A DNA stretch of 64,000 bases from Cephalotus follicularis (GCA_001972305.1 BDDD01002246.1:124001-188000), one strand, 5' to 3'. Shown: positions 9,613 through 21,660, numbered from the stretch's first letter. Translations and numbers: made by a program. Notes: generated by a model from the sequence alone, not told the origin.

Positions 9613-12600
9613 TCAATCAAGATCACACAAGCCAAGTTCTCTTCTAAATTTTGAAAAAGAATTTTCATCTAAATGCTTAGTGAAAATGTCAGCAACTTGT
9701 TTTTCCGTAGGAATATATTCTAAAACAATATGTCCGTTTTCAATATCTCTCTTAAAAAGTGATATCTAATATCAATATGTTTTGTCCTTGAATGATGAAC
9801 AGGGTTCTTAGCAAGACAAATACTACTAATATTATCATATTTTATAGAGACATCTTTCACATAAACACCATAGTCTATCAATTGTTGCTTTTTCCATAAA
9901 ATCTGTGCACAATAACTACCTACAGCAATATATTCAGCTTTAGTGGTAGACAGTGCAACAGAATTTTGCTTTTTGCTGAACCAGGAAATAAGCATACTTC
10001 CTAGGTATTAGCATGAGCCACTAGTGCTCTTGCGATCAACTTTATATCCACCAAAGTCGGCATCCGAATATGAATGTAAATCAAAACTAGAGTCTTGGGA
10101 ATACCATAAGCCTAAAGTAGGTGTATATGCAAGATATTTGAAAATACGTTTAACAGCAAACAAATGAGATTCTTTAGGGTTTGATTGAAAACGAGCACAC
10201 AAACAAACACTAAACAATATATCAGGTCTACTAGCAGTTAGATACAATAACGACCCTATCATGCATCTATAAAGCTTTTGATCAATATTTTTACCTTGTT
10301 CGTCTTTGTCAAGCTTTGTAGAAGTGCTCATAGGAGTCTTATTTGTTTTAGCGTTCTCCATTCCAAACTTTTTGAGAATTTCTTTTACGTACTTAGTTTG
10401 GTTGATGAAGATTCCCTCTTTGGTTTGTGTAACTTGAAGTCCAAGGAAGAAGTTGAGTTCTCCATCAAGCTCATTTCAAATTCTGACTTCATAGTATTAG
10501 AAAATTCCTTGCATAAAGATTCGTTAGTCGATCCAAAAATAATGTCATCAACATATATTTGTACTATAAGTAAATCATTGCCTTTAGATTCTGTAAAAAG
10601 TGTTATATCAACATTTCCTCATTTAAAATCATTTTCAATCAAAAATTTTGTCAACCTCTCATACCAAGCTCGAGGGGCTTGTTTGAGACCATATAAAGCT
10701 TTGTTTAGTTTAAAGACATGGTTTGGAAAGAAAGGATCCTAAAAACCTTGAGGTTGTTCTACATACACTTCTTCTTTTATAAAACCATTCAAAAAGGCAC
10801 TTTTTACATCCATTTGATACAATTTAAAATCTTTAAAACAGGCAAATGCAAGTAATAATCGAATAGATTCTAATCTAGCAACAGGTGCATATGTTTCATC
10901 GTAATCTATACCTTCTTCTTGTGAATAACCTTGAGCAACTAATCTAGCTTTGTTTCTAACTATAATTCCTTGATTATCCATTTTATTTCTAAACACCCAT
11001 TTAGTCCCTATCACAGAATGACCCTTAGGTCTAGGTACTAAAAACCAAACCTTGTTCCGTTCAAACTGGTTTAATTCTTCTTGCATAGCTACTATCCAGT
11101 TTTCATCCTTTTCAGCTTCTACAAAGTTCTTGGGCTCAAAGTGAGAAAGAAAAGCAACATAATTACAAGTATTTCCATTAGACCTAGCCATAACACCATG
11201 TTGAATATTACCAATTATGGCCTCATGTGGGTGATCTTTAACTACTTTATATGTCTTATCTACAAGATCTTGTTGGTAACTATCCTTAGATTCTACATCT
11301 ATGTTCTCAGAAGGTTCATGAAAGTCTATGCTATCATGCATGTGTGTACTTGAATCATCTATCTCATCAAAAACAACATGCATAGACTCTTTTACTAGCA
11401 ATGTTCGTTTATTGAAACATCTATAAGCTCTACTAGTAAGTGAATATCCAAGAAAAATACCTTCATCTGCTTTCGAGTTGAACTTACCAAGTTGATCCTT
11501 TCCGTTGTTGTGTATGAAACACTTGCATCCGAAGGCACGAAAGTGACTTATGTTAGGCTTTCTCTCTTTCCATAACTCGCATGGAGTCTTTTTGAGAATT
11601 GACCTTATCGATGTTCTATTTAAAATGTAACATGCAGTGTTTGTGGCTTCGGCCCAAAAGTACTTTGGAAGATTGTTTTCGCAAAGCATGGTTCTAGTCA
11701 TTTCTTCTAAAGTTCTATTTCTCCTTTCAACAACACCATTTTGTTGAGGAGTTCTAGGGGTTGAGAATTCATGTTTAAAACCATTTTCAATGCAATAGTT
11801 ATCAAGAGTGTTATTTTCAAATTCTTTACCATGATATTTTTAAAATAGGAAGTCCTTTTTGTTTTTGAACATGTTTAAAAAAATTCACAAAGAATGTAAA
11901 AACTTCACTTTTATGCGCTAAAAAGAAAACCCATGTGTATCTAGTGTAGTCATCAACGATAACATAGGCATACGACTTACCACCTAAGCTTCTTATGTTT
12001 ATAGGACCGAATAGATCCATATGAAGTAGTTCGAGTGGCCTAGAAGTTGAGACAATGTTAGTTGATTTCAAACTTGCTCTAATTTGTTTTCCTTGTTGAC
12101 AAGAATCACAAATTTTATTCTTTTGAAAACTCAATTTAGGAAGACCTTTAACTAAGTCATGTTTCAAAATCTTCGCAATAGTTCTCATACTAACATGACC
12201 AAGCCTTCTATGCCACATCCAACTATATTCATTTAAACATACAAGACATTTAACATTTTGGTTTTGAAGATCATTTAAATTTATAACATACACATTGCCT
12301 TCTCTTTGTCCAAAAAACTTGGTAGCGTAATTGGTGTTGTCAACTACTCTACATGATGTGTTTTCAAAAATAACTCAGCAATTCTTGTCACACAATTGAC
12401 TTATGCTCAAGAGATTGTGTTTGAGTCCTTTAACATGCAGTACATTAGTAATAGTAATGTTTTTATTACCTATGGAACCGGTTCCAATGATTTGTCCTTT
12501 TGTGTTGTCTCCAAAGGTCACGTTTCCTCCGTCTTTTGGTTCCTAGATTACAAATAGGCTTTTGTTACTCGTCATGTGTTTGGAGCATCCACTATCAAGG

Positions 12601-12650
12601 TACCACCATTTCCTTTTTGATGATGTCTTTAGATACATCTACAAATCAAG
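9613..12650 (-). pseudogene. Sirevirus pol (protease-integrase-RT-RNase H), broken
   Basis: Domains follow the copia order on the minus strand. The protease DSG is at 12596-12588 (WYLDSGCSKHMT). GAG-pre-integrase and the integrase zinc finger (HRRLGH...CDSCQQGK) fall in 12293-11826, along with the first catalytic Asps (HMDLFGP, VDDYTRY). Past a frameshift near 11845 the frame resumes with the ..[12 protein letters not shown] glutamate region. RT spans 11701 to about 10450, with [32 protein letters not shown] and, after a stop near 10740, [15 protein letters not shown] and YVDDIIFGS. RNase H follows (SYSDADFGG, STTKAEYIA, RTKHIDIRYHF), ending ADIFTKHLDE...LGLCDLD at 9613. Stops are visible near 12543, 12375, 10740 and 10010 and frameshifts near 11845 and 9730. 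Confidence 0.88.
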
Positions 12651-12655
12651 AGAGT

Positions 12656-13930
12656 TTAAGTTGAAGACTTTGGTACCCAAGTTGCTTTGGGTCCAGGGGG
12701 GTTAGTGATAAATGTTCCTTTTGGAACCCATATAGTTCTTAACTTAAACATTTTATTTTTCAATAATATATTTCTCTTATGCATATTATTTTTCTTGTGA
12801 TAACAGTTGTGTGTAGTGTGACCATTTTTATTGCAATAGTTACAAGTTATGCTAGATGAGGTCCTTTTAATATCTTTATTTTCAAGATATTTTTGAAAAT
12901 ACTTAACATTATTCATCTCATCATAACCTAGGTCAGCCTTGTTGAAAACACACCTTTAAAGTCCTAAAAGGTTGTCAAGTTTTTCACTACTGTTTGAAAA
13001 TTTTGAAAATGTCTTCTTAAGAGCATCAACTTCTAATTTTAGGGTTTCATTTTCTTTTTCAAGAGATATAGTCTTGTTATCTAAGGATTTATTTGATAGA
13101 CATTCTATTTCATGTTTTAAATTAACATTCTCTTTATTAAGTGCTTTTATTGTCTTTTTGAGAGATGCATTTTCTTGACTAAACTTTTCAAGTAATTCAA
13201 GAAGTCCACTTACCTCGTTTTCATCTTCATCTTCATCTTCATCAAGATCGTCAATTGCCATTAATGCTAATTGTGCTACTTCTTGGTTCTCCTCTTCTTC
13301 GGAGCTAGATTCATCACTGTCCGACCATGTAGCTAGCATTGCTTTCTTCTTTTTGATTGTTTCTTTGGCTTTCTTTAACCTTGGACATTCACTTTTGTAG
13401 TGTCCGGGTTTGTTGCATTCGAAGCATATTATTTCTTCCTTCTTCGTTTCAGATTTTGAGGGAATTGATTTCTTAAAGTGTTTGCTGCCAAACTTCTTCT
13501 TTGTTAAGTATTTTTTGAATCTCCTCATTATTAAGGCCATCTCATCATCACTATCTTCTTCGCTTGAATCCGCTGTAGAATATTTGAATGCTATGACTTT
13601 CTTTTTCTTCTTGTCTTGTTCTTCATCATCTTCATGATTTTTTATTGTCATTTCGTGTGTCATGAGTGATCCAAGAAGCTCTTCAAGTGGCAAAGTTTTG
13701 AGGTCTTTTGCTTCTTCTATAGCAGTGACCTTAGGCATCCAACTCTTGGGTAGACACCTGAGTATCTTTCTAACCATCTCACTGTTAGTGTAGCACTTAT
13801 TTAAAGATTGCAGTGAGTTTATAATATTGGTAAATCGAACAAACATACTAGAAATATTTTCATTTTCTTTCATTGAGAACATTTCATATTCTCTTACTAG
13901 CATATTTATTTTTACGTCTTTTATATCAAA
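12656..13930 (-). pseudogene. Sirevirus gag, N-terminally truncated, two zinc knuckles
   Basis: The main piece (13903-12956, 315 aa) starts inside the UBN2-type gag domain (NMLVREYEMF, then MVRKILRCLPKSWMPKVTAI) and carries a CCHC knuckle, CFECNKPGHYKSEC. An acidic Glu/Asp-rich stretch and a Leu/Lys/Glu coiled coil follow (ASLKKTIKALNKEN..). After a break near 12940 a second piece (12916-12656) has another knuckle, CNYCNKNGHTTHNC, and a WVPK linker to the protease. Upstream of the first Met the gag frame continues to about 13920 (DVKIN) and then runs straight into LTR sequence, so the gag start, PBS and the LTR's last 58 bp are deleted. Confidence 0.85.
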
Positions 13931-15128
13931 AAATAAAAACTTTAAAGTAAATAGTGTAAGGAAAGAAGAATTCTCTGTTTTAGAGTGGTTCGGCTAACTC
14001 TTTCCTACGTCCACTTTTCCCAAGGGAGCTCCTTGAGTTTCCACTATCTCGAATTGATTACGGTAGCAATTTGTTACACCTTACAACTTTGGTAATTGAA
14101 CTCAATCACAAGACCTTGACCTCAAGACCTTAGAGGATTCACCTCTTTTTCAAGTGTTTGTAAATGTGTTTACAAAATAACCTCTCAATAGGTTTGACCT
14201 AGCTTATAATACAGAACACAATTTGAATCACAAGGAACAACTCAAAGGATAGAGCTATGAAGCTTTTTGAGAACACTTTAGAGCACTTGAGCTTTGTGGA
14301 ATGAGATTTACTAGAATTCTTGAATTCTTTGTTTCTTGATTGTTGTCTCTCTTGTCTTTTTGAAGGTTTTGGATCTTCCTTTATATAGACAAAAAAGTCT
14401 TTGTAGCCATTGCATAAATCTTGGGAATTTAAGATATAAAAATGATGTGTTGATGCAACTCTGTTTTTTTGCCGGCTGAGATAAAGACGTCGATGTCTTT
14501 TTAAAGGGGTCGATGTCTTTGTCTATTACTAGCCGTTGCAAGTGGGTTAACTAGCCATTCCTTATTTGCCGGGTCAAACAATTTGAAAGGACGTCGATGT
14601 CTTTTATAGGCATCGATGTCTTTTCTGGGAATGTATCCAAGGATTTGAGGTTATGAGCATCGCATCGATGTCTTCTTGAAGGATCGATGTCTTTTCTGGA
14701 TTTTGCAATTGAGTCTTCAAACACATCGATGTCGAAGGAAAGGGATCGATGTCTTTTGTTGGACATCGATGTCTTCACATACAAGGATCGATGTCTTTAT
14801 TCAAAATCGACTTGTAACTTTTGTGCACTAAAGACGTCAATGTCTTCTTGAAAAGGGATTGATGTCTTTCTTCAAAAATGGCCTGTAACTTTGGTAGCTC
14901 AAAGACGTCGATGTCTTTTTCGAAAGGGATCGATGTCTTTCTTCAAAAGTGGCCTGTAACTTTGGTAGCTCAAAGACGTCGATGTCTTCATGAAAAGGGA
15001 TCGATGTCTTTTCTTTATAACATTCTTTTGCCTTTTGTGAATCTTTCTAACATCTTGCACATTAAGTAAACTTTGTTAAATGCAAATATGTTATCATCAA
15101 AACTAGGATTGAGACTAAACCGTCAACA
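13923..15128 (-). repeat. Sirevirus 5' LTR, missing its U5 end
   Basis: It corresponds to 6323-7527 of the 3' LTR. The 58 bp equivalent to 6265-6322, the primer-binding site and the beginning of gag are absent, and LTR sequence is joined to gag at about 13920-13930. The outer end GTCAACA (15128) is intact and followed by the TSD ATAAT. A copy of the GACA-TCGA-TGTC array lies at 14485-15010. Confidence 0.85.
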
Positions 15129-15133
15129 ATAAT

Positions 15134-17849
15134 ATGCCTTCTTTTGAGTTTTGAGCTTATGTGTAATAAATGGATAAGAGAAGGATGTTAAGCCAAGGTC
15201 TAAGTGGGATTTGTGGAAGTTGAAGGACTTTTATGCAAAGCTCCTTGTAGTAGATTCCAACTTCCAAGACATTTTATGGCTTAAGTTGGGAGTTGTGTAG
15301 AGTTATCTTGAGATGTGGTCTTTCTTTCTTCTAGCTTCTGTAGAATAGAGAGAGAGCTTTAGAGAGAGAGAGTCTAGTTTTCTTTTCTTCTTCTTCTTCT
15401 TCGTTCGTGCGCCTGGACCAGTAGCAGTTGAAGCTTTCCGAGCGTAGCTGTGGAAGAAGCAGACGAGCTAGAGGAAGAGAGTAGCAGAGAAGAAGGGATG
15501 TTAGCGTCCAGGGAAGTAGCAAGAACTATGAGTGGGACATCCTTTCTTTTAAAGCTTTTTATTGTTCATCTTATGTTCTTTGAGAATCCTTTTCTTCAGC
15601 TTCTATTTGAGTAAGTGAGTTTAGATGGAAAGTTGTTTTCCCTAATGTCTTATGTTAACCATTCCTTTTTGAGTGGAGTGTTCCAAGAGCCCAGAGCAAG
15701 ACAGAAGTTAAGCTTTCTTATATCGTTTCATCCACGGATGAGGTAACATGTACGTGTTCACCCCCCTCCTCAGCGTACCTATTGTCTGTGATGGATTGTT
15801 GAACGAGTCTGCCCCCAGGTCCTACCTGGATCTCCTGTCATTGTGGCTAGGACAGTGTACAAGGTATGAGTGCAACCGAACACACGTGTACAAGTTCCTT
15901 CCTCCTCAGCCTATCATCACAGGATGAGAAGATGAGTGAGTCTGTCCCCGGTTTGCATACCTGGATCTCCTTGCATTGTTGCTAGGATAATGTGTAGGGT
16001 ATGAGTACAGTTGAGCTAAGTTATCAGATATAGTAGAGATTAGAGTCTTTTAGTAGGTTTTCTAGAGGAGGACTTTGTCCTCGGCATCAATGCCTTCGGT
16101 TCAGAGGTAGACTCTATCCTCAGTACTCATGACATCAGCTCAGATATGTAAAGCAACAATACATAGCAAGCACAGAAGGGAACCATGGGTTCTTGGCAGG
16201 TACTGCCAAGCAGGCTTCGGCCTAGATCAGCTCAGCGCCACTATAAGTTGGCAAGTATATATTATGTAACCAGCAGGCTTCGGCCTAGATCAGCACAGCA
16301 AAGAAAAGCCAGTTCTAGCTTAGTTGTTCTCCTTGGGTGTTTAGCCGGGAAGGATCCCAGTTCTTCTTTTCAAATATCTTTCTTTTAATCAGTTGTATTC
16401 TTATGTTGTTTCAGCTTTCATGAATATTCTAGAACTAGCTAAGCAGAGAAAAGAGTAAGTTTTCTTCAAGTACTTTGGGCTTTTCCTTATTGTATGCCAT
16501 GAGATATATGTTGTTTACAGTTTTTCCCCAGTTGGTATAGTTAATCATGCTCATGGTAAGTTTTCTTCAGTGCATTCCTTTCTATGGATGCACCAGAGGA
16601 TGATTCGTTCTCATTCACTTAGTCAGTTGGACTAATCCCCTCACAGCTTGTTTTGCAGACCAGCAGCCGGAGGAGACCCTCCAGCCCAGCAGTAGATAGC
16701 TTAGCAAGGTAGTTTTTGAGCTCAGCAGCACGGGACGCCAGCTCGGGCATTTAGCTTTGCATAGCATGGGGCATTCCTTGGGTTCTTTTACCCTTCTTTT
16801 GTAGTAGAGTAGCTGAGAGTGTGTAGCTTGTAAAGAAAGATAAGTTTTGTGTTCTTTTGCCTGCCAGGGGAGGCAGTGTATGTATGCCAGGCCACAAATA
16901 TGTAATGATCTGATACTTTCGAGTTATGTTATGGATGTGTGAGTTTATATATGTGTTCATCTTGTGTTTTTATGAAATTTTCATGTTTTGAGTTTTGTGA
17001 TCCCAGGCCTGGCAGGGGAGCTAGATAGTCCCCGGGCTAGTAGCGGGGATGAGCCCAGCAGGGGTGTTGTGTTATGTTACGCTTGGGAGAAAGGGTATCT
17101 TAAAGAGCTTTACCCCGGGGAGGCAGGGTGTCCCCAGGGTGATGTTGATGTTGGGCCTTGACAAGGCAGCAGGGAAGGTATCCCTGGAGAGAGTGGTCAG
17201 GGGTGCCATGTTAGAGGAGGCCCGGGATGGGCAAAAGTCTTATGTTAAGTGTTTTAACTTAAACGGTGCGCTTGTTATGTGATCCTTAGGGACTTGCAGA
17301 GGAGGTTGTACGTCGGGGGACAAGTTAGGTTTGCGTGGTCTCGAGTGTGGAGTTAAGTGATTACGTGAGGCGTGCGTGGGTTTCTCCCCAGGCGTTAGAT
17401 AGGCGCAGCATTTTGAAGCTTAAGCTAAGGATGTTTTATAAGGAGCAAGACCCGAGGACAAGGAGTGTCCCCGGGCATGTTGGACCACAGGTGGTTAAGT
17501 GTGAGCTCGTGGGTTGCACGTGGGTGCTCTCCCCGGGCATGCCTTTTGCGCGTTATGTTAAGTCCATGTGAGGAGCACGTGGGGCTTAAGAGATACAGCG
17601 CGTTTGGAGCTTGGGTTTAATTTGTGTTGGGGGGCATGAGCAGGAGTGGAGTTAGATCCTCTGCCCCGGCTGCCCCGTTAGCTGTGCGCCCAGCCTAGTC
17701 TTTCTCCATGGGCTTTTGCGCGATAGTTTCCCTTGGAGTTTTAAGACATCTCCTCGGGCAGTTTCAGTTTTAGAGGGTTGTTGGCAAGAGTAGCGCCATC
17801 CCCGATCAGGGCACGTGTCCCATAGAGTTAGCGGGAATGGGTCCTGACA
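15134..17849 (+). repeat. S1 solo LTR, main part
   Basis: No gene is seen. The part includes a GA-rich tract (15345-15375), a CTTCTTCTT run, duplicated blocks around GGATCTCCTG/GGATCTCCTTGCATTG (15815-15850 and 15960-15995) and around CAGGCTTCGGCCTAGATCAGC (two copies, 16210 and 16271). The hairpin/acceptor module is at 16619-16658. A G-rich stretch with repeated CCCCGGG and CCCCAGG words runs from 17000 to 17540. It ends GTCCTGACA. Confidence 0.7.
16619..16658 (+). promoter_or_regulatory. LTR hairpin plus 3' splice-site-like module (S1)
   Basis: TTAGTC (16619-16624) pairs with GACTAA (16630-16635) across AGTTG. TCCCCTCACAG and TTTTGCAG (AG at 16657-16658) follow. The stem is the T-A variant of the C-G pair seen in G1 and G2. 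Confidence 0.65.
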
Positions 17850-17884
17850 TATCGTATAGGCGTTAATGTCCAAAATCAGTCACT

Positions 17885-18160
17885 TCAGCATCACCGTTTA
17901 ACTCTAGGCATCGACGCTTATGTCTTTTAAGTGTCGACGCTTTAACTCTTAGCGTCAGTGCTTAGTTCAGAAGCTCTGCGCGTCAATATCCATCATCTTT
18001 GGCGTCGACGCTCAAGGCATGGACCCTTAAGCGTCGGCGCTTCAATCCTTGGCGTCGACGCTTTGAGGTAGGAACCTCACCCATCAACACTCCAGTCATT
18101 CATTTCCTTATCCAATGGTTCAAGGCGTCGAGGCTTTTACCTTAAGCGTCGATGGTTAAA
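17885..18160 (-). repeat. TCGA-palindrome array, GCG-TCGA-CGC class (G1 LTR)
   Basis: TCGA or decayed TCAN cores lie at 17891, 17911, 17934, 17955, 17983, 18005, 18034, 18055, 18084, 18128 and 18149. Steps are 20-23 or 28-29 bp, with one larger gap. The homologous 5' LTR array is at 48360-48670, where several CG dinucleotides have become CA or TG. Confidence 0.8.
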
Positions 18161-18386
18161 GAAGACTAGATCGTCTTCTCCCCCAACACACAATAAAACC
18201 AGTAGAAATCCAACCATAGTAATACATGCATCTCAATCCATCATCAATCCAAACAACATGCATGGCAGGTTAACTAAACATAGCAACCATATTATCAACC
18301 AAACAATCCATAAACCATAATGGCCATGCAAATCATCAATGATCATCCACCATTTTTGAACTCAAAATTGCATGTATATAATCCCT

Positions 18387-18391
18387 ACCTT
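18387..18391 (-). promoter_or_regulatory. Splice-donor-like AAG|GTAGGG (G1 LTR)
   Basis: On the minus strand AAG (18391-18389) is followed by GTAGGGAT. The same context occurs at 23239 and 31834 (G2), 58259 (G3), 61714 and 63637 (S8). Paired with the AG at 5415 and with S1 removed, it would give an intron of about 1.33 kb. Confidence 0.5.
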
Positions 18392-18899
18392 ATATTCCAA
18401 ATTAGGAATCGAAGTCCACCACTTTAAGTCCCTGATCAGTGTCGTTTTGAGCTCCCAGTAGCTTTTAGGCCAGTTTCAACCTCCAAAACTCAATCTTTCA
18501 AGCTCCTCACTGGTTCAACAATGGAGGAAGTAGGGTTCCTCTTCTTTCTCCTCTCTTCTCTCTCTGTGTTTTCCTCTCTTTCTCTCTATTTTCTTCCCTC
18601 TTTCTTTCCTTTCTCTTTATTTCTCAACGCCCATTGAAGGGGATGAGAGTCATGAGTTTTAATGGCGCATTTCTCTCCCCTTCTATCCTATTCCCATACA
18701 TGCATGGTCAGCCCTTCTCTCTCTTCTATTTCCCATCTGCCCTGACACACACATGCCTTCTCTCTCTTCCATTCAGTCACTGGCAGGTCCAGGAATCACA
18801 GCTGCATGTCCCACACGCCACCTCTGGTGCCATAATTTGCCAAACAGTGGTTAAACCTGCCCCTATCAAGTTTTTCTGTCAGTGTTTTAAACGTGTCTG

Positions 18900-19070
18900 A
18901 TGCTCGTCTTTAAGCGGCGATGCTTTCCTCCTAGCGTTGACGCTTAACGCGGTTTGTTCATTTGGTGTCGACGCTATCACTTGGCATCGACGCTTTCCGT
19001 GCATGTGTTCTACGCGTGCATTTGCTTTCCTTGGCGTCGACGCTTTCCTTTTAGGTGTCAACACTTAAGG
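18900..19070 (-). repeat. Second TCGA array of the G1 LTR
   Basis: GCGTCGACGC-type motifs include cores at 18968, 18987, 19037 and 19057, with decayed copies at about 18917 and 18938. Steps of 19-21 bp recur. It lies in U3, upstream of the donor-like site on the element's strand, so this LTR has one array on each side of that site. Confidence 0.7.
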
Positions 19071-19227
19071 TTATATTCAGCCTTTTTAAATCCAATATAC
19101 TCCTCTTAACATTCCTTATTCAAAATTGCAACATTACCAATTGGAAAATCCATCATTTCTCGTTAATTTATGACAACTTACATCGAGAATTACAACAGTA
19201 CATTAAATATAATTTCCGGTCATTACA

Positions 19228-19240
19228 ATCATCCCCCCTT
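19228..19240 (-). other. G1 polypurine tract
   Basis: AAGGGGGGATGAT on the minus strand abuts the 3' LTR start TGTAATGACC. It fixes the LTR edge at 19227 and lies 31 bp beyond the pol stop. Confidence 0.8.
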
Positions 19241-19270
19241 CAAAGAATTAGTCCTCAAATTTCAACATCT

Positions 19271-20272
19271 CTAGAATAAGTAAGGGTAGCGTTCCTTGAT
19301 TTCATCTTCACGTTCCCACGTTCCTTCATCAGGGTGGTGGAGCTACCATTGAACCTTTACCATAGGTATGGTTCGGTTCCTTAATACTTGAGTCTTCCAA
19401 TCCAGAATCTTCACAGGCAATTCTTCGCAAAAAAGATCATCTTGCACTGATATCGACTCATAATCCAAGATATGTGATGGATCTCGGATGTAACCTCGTA
19501 ACATAGATACATGAAAGACATCATGTACATTTGACAATGCAGGAGGTAAAGCGAGCTTATAAGCCACCTCCCCAACTCTCTCGAGAATCTGAAAAGGACC
19601 AATATATCGTGGAGCTAGCTTGCCCTTCTTCCTGAATCTTTGAACACCTTTCCAAGGGGAAACCTTCAGAAATACATGATCCTTGATATCAAAAGTTAAA
19701 GGACTCCTCTTCACGCTATCGACATAACTCTTCTGTCAACTTTGTGCTGCAAGAAATCTCTCTTTGATTACCTTGAACTTCTCTGAAGTCTCCTCAACAA
19801 GATCCGACTCGAGCAACGGTCGTTCACCAACCTTATCCCAACATATGGGTGATCTACACTTCCATCCATAAAGAGCTTCGTACGGAGCCATGTCAATGCT
19901 CGAATGGTTACTGTTATTGTATGAAAATTCTATCAAGGGAATATGATCCTCCCAAGCACCAGTGAAGTCAATAACATACGCTCAGAGCATATCCACCAAA
20001 GTCTAGATAGTATGCTCCGACTGTCTGTCCGTCTGCGAATGAAAAGTTGTGCTAAAGTTTAGCTTCATCCCAAAAGCTGTCTGAAATCTCTTCCAGAAAT
20101 TGGAAGTAAAGATCGAATCTCGATCATATACAATACTCACTGGAACACCGTGTAATCTCACAACCTCCTTAATATACAGTCGCGTTTGCTTGCTCGCTAA
20201 ATCAGTAACATGTGTAGGTAAAAAGTGAGCTGATTTTGTGAGTCTGTCAACGATAACCCACACGGCATTATG
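19271..20272 (-). pseudogene. G1 pol 3' part: integrase core to chromodomain-like tail
   Basis: Pieces on the minus strand are integrase core (20263-20003: WVIVDRLTKSAHF, VYDRDSIF with the second Asp, then Q.DRQSEH with the catalytic Glu), a middle piece (19936-19736: MIEFSYNNSNHSS, APYEALYG) and the C-terminal part (19714-19343: GPFQILERVGEVAY, NVHDVFHVSMLR). After a stop near 19342 the tail TWEREDEIKERYPYLF ends at 19271. The core motif is altered (TDRQSE for the usual TDGQSE). It continues across S2 from 35289. This is the strand-transfer integrase of a chromovirus-like gypsy element, with stops at about 20002, 19735 and 19342. Confidence 0.85.
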
Positions 20273-20815
20273 TGTAACAACCCGCTCCCGAAACCCGAGC
20301 CGTTACAGAAGACTGGGATGACTTTAACCATAACCCATGGCACAAACTGGTCATATGAAAAACCTTCTGTCATCTTCTCCTTCATTTTTTTTTCCAGCAC
20401 AGCACGAGAGCAGAGGACTGGGTGTCCACCTGTGCCTCGGCTGCCCACTGCAGCGGACTGGCTCAACACGCCAAGGTCTTGCCTATCCTCTGTCTCCACG
20501 GCAGAGGACCAGACCTACAACCATATGGACATAGCATCCATGCATACACACATACATGATAAAAGAAAGAGTAGAAAGAGACAGTCATTTTATAGTGGTT
20601 CGGCACAGAATATGCCTACATCCACTTCCTCAATCATCCCTGAGGTTCCACTAGTATGAAGTTCATTACATACAGGGTTACATATCTTAGCAAATACAGA
20701 GAATGAAAGGGTAACCACACCGGCCATACATGGCAGAGAAGCCGCACCATACTTCATTCAGTCAAGGGAGCTATGCCAACCAGAAGCCACAACTCAACAA
20801 GACCCGAGGAGAGCA

Positions 20816-21660
20816 CTCCAAGGTTGTATTACGAAGAGGAGTGGGGGACTTCAACGAGAGGAGAGCCTCACCTCACCGTTTCATTAAATCCTCAACATTG
20901 TCTTCCAAAACACCAACAACGCACTGTATCACTTAAACCCGAGGAGAGTGCCCACGAGCTCTACACGTGACTACTTAACACTGTCTTCCAAGACACCTAC
21001 ACGCACCGTATCACTTAGACCCGAGGAGAGCACCCTCATGTTCTACACGTGATCACTTAACACCTTGGTCTAAGGCCAGGGGAAACACATCCTCCACAGA
21101 CCTTCTCCTCTGGACCCTTGATCACCACCTCTACAATATGCCAGACCACAACGCCCGACAACAAGTACTGCAAGGTACCGGACCACAAGCCAGACCACAA
21201 GCACTGCCTGCCAAGACAACAAGCTAGACCACAAGCACTGCCTGCCCAAACAACAAGCGAGACCACAAGCAATGCCTGCCCAGACAACAAGCCAAACCAC
21301 AATGCCAGGGGGACCACAACGGTAGACCACAGCAGATCATAATGCCAGGGGAACCACAACGGCAAACCATAGCAGATCACAATGCCAGGGGAACCACAAC
21401 GGCATACCACAACAACAGATCACAATGCCAGAGGAACCACAACAGCAGACCATAGTAGATCACAATGCCAGGGGAACCACAACGACAGACCACCATCACT
21501 GTAAGGCACTAGACAACATGCTCCGCAAGTACCAGGCCACAAGCGCTACAAAGCACCAGGCAACAAGCTTCGCAAGTACCAGGCCACCCATGGAACAACA
21601 GCCCATCCACGGATATCAACCATCCACAGATACCAACCAACTCCCAGTACCAGACTAGGT
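20816..21660. repeat. S2 minisatellites, first block
   Basis: Several tandem families follow each other: a roughly 75-bp unit around ACCCGAGGAGAG..CTCTACACGTGA..CTTAACACTGTCTTCCAA (20810-21065, about 3 copies); a roughly 39-bp unit around GACCACAAGCACTGCCTGCC (21175-21295); and a 40-45-bp unit around CACAATGCCAGGGGAACCAC (21299-21490, about 5 copies). None has a convincing reading frame. Confidence 0.75.

Larger units (their letters stand above)
6265..15128 (-). mobile_element. Ty1/copia sirevirus with envelope-like ORF
   Basis: Two LTRs flank a minus-strand interior: left (3') LTR 6265-7527 and right (5') LTR 13923-15128. The outer ends read TGTTGACGG on the element's strand. The 5-bp TSD ATAAT is at 6260-6264 and 15129-15133. 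The interior has, in order, gag with two CCHC knuckles, protease, integrase, RT and RNase H (copia order), then a roughly 2.1-kb region with an envelope-like ORF before the PPT. This order, the extra ORF and the long interior are hallmarks of sireviruses. Stops and frameshifts are present in gag-pol and in the third ORF. It is inserted 56 bp into S1. Confidence 0.9.
6209..17849 (+). mobile_element. S1: solo LTR split by a sirevirus
   Basis: The segment starts TGTAATACCCCG and ends GTCCTGACA and is flanked by TATCG (6204-6208 and 17850-17854). Removing it rejoins the G1 LTR as seen in the other G1 LTR at 48355-48385. Without the nested sirevirus it is about 2.77 kb, with no internal domain or second LTR, so it is probably a solo LTR. 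It carries the hairpin/acceptor module at 16619-16658, a GA-rich tract (15350-15410) and a run of pairs of GTAAGT-type sites (16456, 16558). Confidence 0.8.
17855..19227 (-). repeat. G1 3' LTR, proximal part
   Basis: It continues the G1 LTR interrupted by S1. 17858-18360 matches 48372-48870 of the 5' LTR. It carries two GCG-TCGA-CGC arrays (17885-18160 and 18900-19070), a donor-like AAG|GTAGGG on the minus strand at 18389/18388, a pyrimidine-rich CTCTCT zone (18540-18620) and the LTR start (minus strand) TGTAATGACC at 19227. Confidence 0.8.

Noticed and set aside
16051..16330. Duplicated CAGGCTTCGGCCTAGATCAGC blocks as a separate mobile element
   Set aside because: There are only two copies with no termini or TSD. 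They look like local duplication within the S1 LTR.
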